From: DASRHT01 sp035293765 | GTDB lineage: Bacteria > Chloroflexota > Ktedonobacteria > Ktedonobacterales > Ktedonobacteraceae | Assembly: GCA_035293765.1 (NCBI GenBank) | Contig: DATGMF010000094.1 | Span: forward strand, 4,131-68,130 | Direction of reading: 5' to 3' | Length of the DNA stretch: 64,000 nucleotides | Shown: positions 15,988-24,600 of the stretch, in pieces | Numbering within the stretch: position 1 is the first letter of the stretch | Layout of the letters: each line of letters opens with the position of its first letter | Program-made: the position numbers and the translations under genes | The notes under the pieces: generated by a model | Seen by the model: only the letters and a program-made list of their open reading frames with translations | Database searches by the model: none | What the model was told of the DNA's origin: nothing

Positions 15988-17160
15988 ATGACAACGGCCC
16001 TCATCTACGATCCGATTTTTTTAGAGCATCATACGCCGTCGAAGCATCCAGAGCGGCCACAGCGGGTCGAGATGGCGATGGAGATCTTGAAGGCGCTCAA
16101 CTGGCTGGAACGCGATGGCCTAGTACAGTTAGCGCCGCGCGCCGCAACTGTGGAGGAGCTGGCAACCGTACACGAGGTAGAGTATATTCGCGAAGTGGAG
16201 GAAGCCTGTCAGAAAGCCGCGCAAGAAGAGGCGGCGGGCGGACGTAAAAGCTGCTACTTCGCCACCGATACCTACGTCTCCGCCAGGTCGTACGAGGCCG
16301 CACTCAAAGCAGCGGGCGCGCCACTGGTGGCTATTGACGCGATTATGAAGGGCGAGATCAATAACGCCTACTGCCTGGTGCGACCCCCGGGACATCATGC
16401 CCTGCCAGAATCTGCAATGGGCTTCTGCATTTTTAATAACGTTGCCGTTGCCGCCCGTTATGCTATCGACCGCTACGGGTTAGAGCGGGTGATGATCATC
16501 GATTACGATGTGCATCACGGCAATGGCACCCAGGAAATGTTTTACGAAGACCCGCGCGTGCTCTATTTCTCGCTCCACCAGGCTCCATTCTACCCCGGCA
16601 CCGGTCTATCCGATGAGCGAGGGGAGGGACCAGGGCTGGGAACAACCATTAATGTCCCCCTGCCCGCAAAAACCGGCTTTGAAACTTACGATCCGATCTT
16701 TCGCCAGTTTATGGCTCCGGCGGCGGATCGCTTTGATCCACAGCTCATCCTGGTGTCCGCGGGCTTTGACGCTCACTGGAAAGAGAACGATACAGGCACG
16801 GGACTGGTCGCGCCCGATATGAACATTTCCACAGCGGGCTTCGCCAAGCTCAATCAGATTATTATTGACCTGGCTAACACGCTGTGTAATGGACGTTTGA
16901 TCCTGATACAGGAGGGCGGCTATCATCTGGAAGCAACCGCCAGTTGTGTGGCAACCTGCATCAATCTCCTGCTTGGCGACGATGCTGCCGTAGATAGCCT
17001 CGGATCTGCTCCGCACTACCCCTACCGCATCAATACCGATGTGCTCATTGCCGAGCTCCGGCGTATTCATGGGCTAACAGGTTACCGCATGCGTCACGCG
17101 CCCAAACCGGATATCGAACGACTGCGGCGCGAAGTCAAAGGACCGGAAAACGAATCGTAG
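15988..17160 (+). CDS. Histone deacetylase-fold deacetylase (AcuC/acetylpolyamine amidohydrolase family)
   Basis: A 390-residue zinc hydrolase of the arginase/deacetylase superfamily. The hallmark residues are present: RPPGHHA (tandem histidines), the zinc site DYDVHHGNGTQ, FSLHQAPFYPGTG, and the second aspartate in VSAGFDAH; the catalytic tyrosine is probably in QEGGYHLEA. Bacterial members remove acetyl groups from polyamines, acetyl-CoA synthetase or other proteins; this one cannot be assigned to a substrate. The ATG has GAGG upstream. It sits on the same strand as sucCD but after a terminator. Confidence 0.9.
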   Translation: MTTALIYDPIFLEHHTPSKHPERPQRVEMAMEILKALNWLERDGLVQLAPRAATVEELATVHEVEYIREVEEACQKAAQEEAAGGRKSCYFATDTYVSARSYEAALKAAGAPLVAIDAIMKGEINNAYCLVRPPGHHALPESAMGFCIFNNVAVAARYAIDRYGLERVMIIDYDVHHGNGTQEMFYEDPRVLYFSLHQAPFYPGTGLSDERGEGPGLGTTINVPLPAKTGFETYDPIFRQFMAPAADRFDPQLILVSAGFDAHWKENDTGTGLVAPDMNISTAGFAKLNQIIIDLANTLCNGRLILIQEGGYHLEATASCVATCINLLLGDDAAVDSLGSAPHYPYRINTDVLIAELRRIHGLTGYRMRHAPKPDIERLRREVKGPENES

Positions 17161-17423
17161 GGGCAGGGCTTGCCCCTGCCCTGCCCAAACCTCCTACATC
17201 CAATCAAACTATTTTTGGTGACCAGTCAGGTAATCTGCCTCCTTACTTCCGATCTGTTCACTTTTGTCCCAGGCTCTAGCATGCCATATTCACGATTACC
17301 TTTGAGAATGCCCCACACCATATAGAATAAAAATAGATCAGGCATTGACGCCGCAGAGTAAAAGACGATACACTAAAAGAGGCGCTATCAAGTATCCAGC
17401 AATGCAGGTAGTTAAGAGGTGTT

Positions 17424-18299
17424 ATGTCATCTCAATTTGAACAGATACGTTTACTGACCGATGATGATGTGCGGCATGTCGAGCGTCTTGTCCGCACGTC
17501 TGAATATATTTATCAGCGATTCACTCTGGAAGAGTTACCGCTGATACTCAAGCATTATCCAGCAATCGGCATTTTCCACGACTTCTCCATGTATGGCTTT
17601 CTCTTATCCCAGATCGTGAATCCCCCTCACGCCTGGATCGGGGGCTTTGGCGTGAGCTGGACGGAGAGTAACGCTTATCTCGATATCCTTTTTACCTTAC
17701 TTGAACGCCTGTATCCCGCCCTGATAACACGCGGCGTTCGTTATCTTCACTACTCCGGCAATAACGCTGACCGTGACTGGCTCCGCAATAACCTGCTCAC
17801 CCACGGCTTTATCCCATATCGCCTCCTTTACTCTTATGACAAGTTTGGCTATAGTATCCCAACCTCAGGCAATCAGGAGGTTACCATCCGTCCAGCGAGA
17901 TTCACCAGCACAGGCGGAGATATGAAGGCCCTTCTGGCTATCGAAGATGCCTGCTTCGATGACCTCTGGCGCTATGACTCTATCGCTTTTAACGATATTG
18001 CAGCTACCCACCCCTATTTTGTAGTAGCGGAATTGCAGCGTAAAGTGATTGGATATCAGTTCAATACTGTCGATGAGGAGAATGGTTACCTGGTGCGTAT
18101 CGCCGTTCATCCCTCTGTCGGCAACAAAGGCATAGGGGCGCGTCTCATGGCGGAAGCGATCCGTTTTTTTGAGCAAGCAGGCACGCCACACATTCTGCTC
18201 AACACAGAGGAAACGAACACTCATGCCCATCGCCTCTACGAATGGTTTGGCTTCGTCCGGCTCCAGCAAACAGGATTTGTGCTCAGAAAATATTTATAG
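17424..18299 (+). CDS. GNAT-family N-acetyltransferase
   Basis: A 291-residue protein with a C-terminal GNAT domain (about 150-290). The acetyl-CoA loop is RIAVHPSVGNKGIGARLM, and the conserved end of the fold is NTHAHRLYEWFGF. The N-terminal half (1-145) is a divergent second GNAT-like lobe without a clear CoA loop. The gene has AGAGGTG upstream of its ATG and stands alone. The acceptor substrate is unknown. Confidence 0.85.
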   Translation: MSSQFEQIRLLTDDDVRHVERLVRTSEYIYQRFTLEELPLILKHYPAIGIFHDFSMYGFLLSQIVNPPHAWIGGFGVSWTESNAYLDILFTLLERLYPALITRGVRYLHYSGNNADRDWLRNNLLTHGFIPYRLLYSYDKFGYSIPTSGNQEVTIRPARFTSTGGDMKALLAIEDACFDDLWRYDSIAFNDIAATHPYFVVAELQRKVIGYQFNTVDEENGYLVRIAVHPSVGNKGIGARLMAEAIRFFEQAGTPHILLNTEETNTHAHRLYEWFGFVRLQQTGFVLRKYL

Positions 18300-18350
18300 C
18301 GCAGGATGGGGTAAAGTTGAAGGGGCTAGCATAAAACACCGCTCCCTTTC

Positions 18351-18462
18351 GTAGGGACCTCCCACGATGAATCGGAGAGCTACAGCACGTCCGGTTCACC
18401 ACCGTTCCCCTCTGCGAATGAAATACGGGCGATAAATCGGACGCGGTCAACCGGGTCCCTAC
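18351..18462. repeat. 112-bp inverted-terminal-repeat element (MITE-like)
   Basis: GTAGGGACC at 18351-18359 and its complement GGTCCCTAC at 18454-18462 bound a non-coding segment with further internal symmetry (AATCGG near both ends). No target duplication is evident. Its right end overlaps the last codon of the cyclase gene and supplies the stop. It may be a dispersed non-autonomous repeat. Confidence 0.5.
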
Positions 18463-20375
18463 AGTAGCCCTAGCAGGTAGCGCACAGTTAAGGGGGCGGA
18501 TTTATTTTTGACCGCCAGTTGGAAGGGCTGGCCCACCTGAACATGGCGGTACACATGCATATAGGATGGATCGTTGAGCAGAATATTGTTATCGGAAACA
18601 TTGTTCTGAAGGCGCGAGGCAACATTGACGGTGTCGCCTATTGCGGTATAGTTCTGCATCCGTTCCTGCGATCCCACATTGCCCACTGTAGCCAAGCCGG
18701 TATTGACACCGATGCCAAACATCACCTGCGTTTCCTGCGGCTGAGAACGCTGGTACTCCAAGACGGCCATACGCATCTTCCAGGCCGCCCGTACTGCTCG
18801 CATGGCATGATTTTTTTGCGGCAGGGGTGCATTGAAAATAGCCATGAGCGCGTCCCCCTGAAAGGCTGTGAGCGTTCCCTCCTCTTCCCAGATGGCCTCA
18901 CACATAATTTTGAGATAGCGATTAATCAGGTGCATCACTTCTTCAGGGGGCATACTTTCGCTTAAACGCGTATAGCCACGAATATCGGCAAAAACCACAG
19001 AAATTTCTTTGGTCTCGCCTCCCAGATTGAGCGCCTGCGGATCTCTGATCAATTGTTGCACAACGTTAGGATGGACGTACCGCTCGAATATGCGCCGTAT
19101 CTGCTTGACCTGCGCTTCCGAACGTTTCAGTTCGGTACGATCATCCACTACCAGCGCCATGCCGATATGCACTCCCTGAGGGTCGCGCAACGAAGAAACG
19201 TAGAGATTCAAGTTCACCAGACCCCGTCCGGGAATCTCACAATCAATCGAGTTGGGCACAATTGTCCCATGATCGTGGAGCGCATTAGCATTATAGAGGA
19301 GTTCGCTTAATCCGGCCTGAGAGCGAGCTCTAAAAACCTCTCGATAGTGCTTCCCCAACGCCTCTATCGGGTTCATGCTGAGAATAGCGCCCGCCGCGTG
19401 GTTAAACGTCGTGATAAGGCCGGTAGAATCTGTAGTGATGACTCCATTGGCAATAGAGGAGAAGATGTTATCCATGTATTGCTTATCTTCTCTTACCTGC
19501 TGGAGGGCTTTATTCAGATCAGCGAACAGTCGGGCGTTATCAATGGCGATGGCGGCCTGATTGCAGAAGGCCAGGAGCAAGTCACGGTGACGAGGGCCAA
19601 ATAAATTGGCATTGATGCGGCTATCCACATAGACCACGCCGATGCAGTTATTACGCACCACCAGCGGGGCGCACATGATGGAGCGAATGCCGTAGGCCAT
19701 GATGCTTTCCTGGGCGCGCAGAGCATCATCAACCTGAGCATCGTCGGCCAGCAGCGGCTGCCTTGAGCTGATAACGCGTTTGACGGTGCCGCGGCTGATC
19801 TGGGCGGTCGCAAATTCGCTTTCGGGGATCGAACGCGCCGCTTTATCACGCGCAATGGTAAACTCGGGCTCGCCCGTCGCCGGGTTCACCAGCATCAGAA
19901 AGCCACGTTCCGCATTGACAAAATCAATCACGCGGTCCATCACCAAGCGCAGCACTTCGTCGAACTCAAGGGTCGAATTGAGCGTACGTGCGATATTATA
20001 CAGCGTTTCTAGCTCACTACTGTGCTGCTTGAGATTGATAATGCTGCTATTGAGAGCTTCGCGCTCGCGTTCAAAGACCGCGCCCTGGCCGGAGTGACCG
20101 TTGCCTTGCGAAGATACCTGCTGGAGCATCAAGAGAACACGCTGCAGAGCCTGGCTTAGCCGCCCAAGCTCCAGATCGGCCATCCGATTGGCATGCAGCG
20201 AATCGGTGAGCAGTCGAACACGAGGATCATCTACTTCACTGGCATACTGTCCTTCAACGGCCTTCTCTAGCTTACGACCATGCTCATGCAGGGTACGCGA
20301 AATACGCACCAGCGTATCACCAATCAAGCGCAAATCATTGCCAGCACTCAATACCCAGTCAGGTGATGCCGCCAT
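18459..20375 (-). CDS. GAF-PAS-class III adenylate/guanylate cyclase
   Basis: A 638-residue soluble signalling enzyme producing cAMP or cGMP. An N-terminal helical region (1-125) with coiled-coil character is followed by a GAF domain (about 130-285), a PAS domain (about 300-420) and a class III cyclase domain (about 445-635). Metal-binding aspartates are in VVFADIRGYT and QGDALMAIF, and the transition-state segment GDTVNVASRLQ is present. No membrane helices are seen, so the input is probably a small ligand or redox signal inside the cell. The ATG has GGAGG upstream. The stop codon falls in the terminal repeat of a MITE-like element. Confidence 0.9.
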   Translation of the reverse strand: MAASPDWVLSAGNDLRLIGDTLVRISRTLHEHGRKLEKAVEGQYASEVDDPRVRLLTDSLHANRMADLELGRLSQALQRVLLMLQQVSSQGNGHSGQGAVFEREREALNSSIINLKQHSSELETLYNIARTLNSTLEFDEVLRLVMDRVIDFVNAERGFLMLVNPATGEPEFTIARDKAARSIPESEFATAQISRGTVKRVISSRQPLLADDAQVDDALRAQESIMAYGIRSIMCAPLVVRNNCIGVVYVDSRINANLFGPRHRDLLLAFCNQAAIAIDNARLFADLNKALQQVREDKQYMDNIFSSIANGVITTDSTGLITTFNHAAGAILSMNPIEALGKHYREVFRARSQAGLSELLYNANALHDHGTIVPNSIDCEIPGRGLVNLNLYVSSLRDPQGVHIGMALVVDDRTELKRSEAQVKQIRRIFERYVHPNVVQQLIRDPQALNLGGETKEISVVFADIRGYTRLSESMPPEEVMHLINRYLKIMCEAIWEEEGTLTAFQGDALMAIFNAPLPQKNHAMRAVRAAWKMRMAVLEYQRSQPQETQVMFGIGVNTGLATVGNVGSQERMQNYTAIGDTVNVASRLQNNVSDNNILLNDPSYMHVYRHVQVGQPFQLAVKNKSAPLTVRYLLGLL

Positions 20376-20555
20376 GTGGCTTCCTCCGTCTATCCCCAGG
20401 CGTGTAACCCGATCCCGCTGTTTCCCTCAAACGGCAACATAGGCTCAGTTACAGGGCTTTTTTGACAAATCTCGTTGAGAGTACGGCCATATTATAACAC
20501 AGCAAGACCGGCAAGAGCATCTATTAACCAGACTTTTTACAGGTCTCCGGCTTGT

Positions 20556-21455
20556 CTATACGCCAGATTGTTCCAGGTATTGAGCAAACGACATCGGGAC
20601 AAAAGCAAAATCGCGCTCAACGCTGTTGAGATCGGTCACATTATCAAAGGAGAAGAGCGCCATAGCGGCCTTTGTCAAGGGAGGCCGCGGCAAAACCGCC
20701 TCCATCACTGCGGCACCGATGCCGACCAGAGGCGTGGGGGCATAGAGTTTGGGCCGCCTGGTGTGCATTGCCTTGAGCAATAGATCAAAGACTTGCGTAA
20801 ATGAATACTGCTCAGGACCACCAATCGTATAAATTTTTCCGTTAGTGTGCTGCGGATCTGCGAGCACTTTGATGATGACTGTCACCACATCTTCAACATA
20901 GATGGGCTGGAACATCGTCTTGCCGCCGCCAATCAGCGGCACCACGGGAGCAGTGCGGATCAGCTCGGCAAGCCCCTTAATGAAGGGCGCGTCTTTGCCA
21001 AAAAGCACCGATGGGCGGATAATACTCCAATCCAGCCCGCTTTCTATCAGCATCTTCTCCGCCAGGTAACGCCCCTGCATGTAGCTGCCTGGTTCATCCG
21101 GCCTGGTGCCCAGACCACTAATCTCAATCATGCGCTTTACGCCAGCAGCTTTTGCAGCTTCAACCAGATGGGCGGTACCCTGAACGTTTGTCTTTTCATA
21201 GCGGTTGCCAGGCGATTCTTTGCGGTCAGCCGTAAGGAAACTGGCATGAACGATGGTTTCTATACCATTCACAGCAGCGGCTAATGTATCAGCAATAGTG
21301 GTATCACCCTGCACGAGTTCTACTTTATCCCCTGGCAGGACTGCCGCCGCACGTTGCACATCGCGTACCAGGCAGCGCGGTCTCTCCCCTAAAGAAACCA
21401 GGCGAGCCACCAAATGATGCCCAATATAGCCTGTTGCCCCTGTAATCAGAATCAT
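20556..21455 (-). CDS. NAD(P)-binding epimerase/NmrA-like protein
   Basis: A 299-residue atypical short-chain dehydrogenase with an N-terminal Rossmann motif GATGYIGHH and the family's VHASF, IEISGLG and YLAEKML segments; the last three resemble the 39-kDa complex I subunit/NmrA group rather than catalytic epimerases, since the classical YxxxK is present only as YLAEK. Members act on nucleotide-sugars, quinone-related complexes or as redox sensors. The start has AGGAGAGGAG upstream. It lies 168 bases beyond the PKS end on the same strand, separated by a large hairpin, so it may not belong to the PKS operon. Confidence 0.8.
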   Translation of the reverse strand: MILITGATGYIGHHLVARLVSLGERPRCLVRDVQRAAAVLPGDKVELVQGDTTIADTLAAAVNGIETIVHASFLTADRKESPGNRYEKTNVQGTAHLVEAAKAAGVKRMIEISGLGTRPDEPGSYMQGRYLAEKMLIESGLDWSIIRPSVLFGKDAPFIKGLAELIRTAPVVPLIGGGKTMFQPIYVEDVVTVIIKVLADPQHTNGKIYTIGGPEQYSFTQVFDLLLKAMHTRRPKLYAPTPLVGIGAAVMEAVLPRPPLTKAAMALFSFDNVTDLNSVERDFAFVPMSFAQYLEQSGV

Positions 21456-21558
21456 AATCGTCTCCTCTCCTTAGCTCTCTCATTGCTCCGCTTATTAGTA
21501 TAAGCTGGCAGCAAACAACGCGCCAGAGGGTAGAGACACAGATAAAAAGGTGAGTAGA

Positions 21559-21617
21559 CCAATGCAAATTGCGCATTGCATCACTGTATAGACGATGCGA
21601 TACACAATTTGCATTGG
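21559..21617 (-). terminator. Long hairpin between PKS and epimerase-like gene
   Basis: Perfect 13-bp arms CCAATGCAAATTG (21559-21571) and its complement (21605-21617), with a further imperfect inner stem. It begins 7 bases after the PKS stop codon on the minus strand and is followed by a short T-run, so it likely ends PKS transcription. Confidence 0.65.
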
Positions 21618-21623
21618 CAGCGC

Positions 21624-24600
21624 TCAGGATAGTGACTCGTGGAGCAGATGATTGATCCGCTGAGTCAGTTGTTCAAACGTAATGCCTTGTAGAAAGATCG
21701 CTACGGGAACGAATACGTTCAGGTCAGCCCCAATGCGATTCTTGAGCTCAACGGAGGTTAAAGAGTCAATGCCGAGACGATTGAGCGGCTGTTGAGGATC
21801 GAGTTTGGCCGATGTATGCCCCAGCACCCTGGCAATTTGTTGACCGAGGTAACGCGAAAGCATCCTTTGACGCTGCTCATCATCCAGCTCGGTCAACGTC
21901 TCGCGCGTCAGCAATCCCCTGCCATCTTCGTTCCCATCTTCAGCGCCGGTTTCTTCAAGGAGCTGCACAAAGAGCGAGGAGCGGGTCAGTTGCGGATAGA
22001 ACTGGCTCCACTTCCCCAGATGAAACGCCATGACGCCGACCTGAGGACAATCCTGACCTGGCAAGCTTGCCAGAACTGCCAGTCCCTCTTTTGGCTTTAT
22101 GCTGGTGAAACCGCGTATATCCAGTCGTTCACCACGCTTCTCCTTCATGGCCTGACCAACCTCGTCCCAGCGACCCCAGTTGATGCAGAGCGCAGGATAA
22201 CCTCGCTGCCGGCGGTAGTGTGCCAGCATATCCAGGAATGCATTGGCCGCCGCATAGTTACCTTGACCGGGCGAACCAATCAAGGATGCTGCCGAAGAGA
22301 ACAGAACGAAATAATCCAGCGGATCTTCCCGCGTCAGACAATGCAGGTTCCAGGCTCCCTCCACTTTGGGCAGCATCACCTGTAGAAAGCGTGCCCGGTT
22401 CAGTTGTAACAGGATGCTATCGTCGAGCACAACGGCGGAGTGGAAGACGCCACGCAACGGAGGCATCTCACCCCGTATCCTGGTCAGTGCCTCTGCCAGT
22501 TGCGCTTTCTGCGAGACATCCGCTATCATCACGGACACTGTAGCGCCCATCTGGCGTATGGTTTGTAGCGTAGCTTCTGCTTCCTCCGTTGCTTCATGGC
22601 GCCCCATAAGAACAAGGTGGCGCGCTCCCTCCCCGATCATCCATTGCGCCGTCCGCAGTCCGACCCCACCCAGACCGCCGGTAATCAGATATGTACCATC
22701 AGCATGAAATAGAACAGCCTCTCGCCCTGAGTGGGGCGCAAGGGTATAACGAGCCAGCCTGGCTACATAGCGTCTCTCGCCGCGTAACGCCACCTCATCC
22801 GCCTCATCGTCCGAGCAGACTTCATTGAACAAAGCCCGGCCTTGCTCCTCGGCAGAAGCAGTATCAAGGTCAATCAAGGTACAATGCAAGTTCTGATGCT
22901 CATAGACAATCACGCGCCCCAGCCCCCACAATGGAGCCTGCGCCAGTGCTGTTATCCCATCTTGCGCTTCAATCGCATATACGCCTCTTGTGACCAGCCA
23001 GAGGCGTGCATTGGCCTCTTTTTTCACCATCGCCAGCGCCTGGATCAGGTGTAGCACGCCGATGCTGCCGAGGTCCTTGTCTACAGAGCATATCTGCTGC
23101 GTTCCTTCCTCATCTATCGGCGGAATCAGCATAGCCCAGAGGTAGACAATGCCAATAGCAGCTTTGTCATCCTCGCTCAGGCTCTCTCTGAGGAGTTGAT
23201 AGAACTCCTCGTGGGCGGCTGGCGATACTTCATAATGATGTGCATCTAGCTGTTTGTATGATTGACCAGGCGTCACAATCGCGCAGTTTGCCCCGGTTGC
23301 ACGCAAATGTGACGCCAGCCAGCGCCCAATTCCATCATCACTGAAGATCAGCCAGTTTTTACGGGCTATCCCTTTTCTACGTTGCTCGCCGTATGACTGC
23401 CGCTCCCACTTGATTTTATAGAGGAGTTGATTGATACGCTGACGCAGATACTCATGGGCGCCGCGATCCAGTGATTGAAGCAGTACGCCTGTAACTTCGA
23501 TCAGCACCTGCCCCGCCTCATTAAACAGGATAATATCCCCTTCGAGCGTGTCTGGATTGTCGCTATTCCTCGATTTCACTCTCGCGCGAGTATGAAGCCT
23601 ATCGCAGGGAATAGGGCTCTGATAGAATTTTATCTGTTGCACCGCTACTGGCATGTAGGTTTCCTGCTCATCCTCGATGGAAAGAAATGGGGTGATACCT
23701 TGCAGGAAAATATCCAGCAGCGCGGGATGAACGTGATAGTTTCCCATGTCGCTCACTAACGCTGTGGGAATCGTAATATCGCACATCACTTCATCAAGAC
23801 GTCGCCAGACATGGGTAATACCCTGAAAAACTGGCCCATGCTGGATGCCACGAGCTCTCAGGCGTTGGTAGTGTTCGGGAGCTTCCATCACTAATTCCCA
23901 TCCATCCAGGACCTGTCCGAGTGATGGATCAACGACCGTATCTCTCGTCCTCAGTCCATCGGCGCAGCGCACAGTTGCCTGAGCATGCAGAATCCAGGAA
24001 GTAGCCTTTCCATCTTGTCCCGTTGGGGTACTGAAAAAGTACAGGCGCAAACTCTCTTTTTCTGCCCCATCTGGAGTCAGGATCACTTGAAGCGTCTGCG
24101 TTATGCCCTTTGGGAAGAAAAGCGCTTTTTTGAGCTCAAGGCTATCAATCCAAAAGCGCGGAGACCCGAAAGCAGCCATCGCGGCAGCCAGGGCCAGTTC
24201 GATATAAGCCGCGCAGGGCAGTACCGGCACTTTATGTACGCAATGTTCACTCAAATAAGGAAAGAGCTCGGGCGCAATGGCGATAGTCCAGAAAAACATC
24301 TCTGGCTGCAAAGCCAGCGGCGTGCAACTTCTTCCCAGGATGGGGTGGCATGTGGCACCGTCATCGCGCAACACCGGAGAAGAGGTGGTAGCAGGCGCGT
24401 AGGGACGGTCAATCCTGGCATTCCAGCAGCGTTGCCGTTGCCAGGGATAGCCTGGTAAGGACACATGATGGCCTCCGGCAGGATACAAGCCTCTCCAGTT
24501 AACATTGCATCCTTGAAGGTACAGGTTGCCAAGCGTTGTCAGCAGAGCAGTCCGGCCATCCTCATCACGCCACAGCGACGCCTGGACGCTCCCGCAAGCT

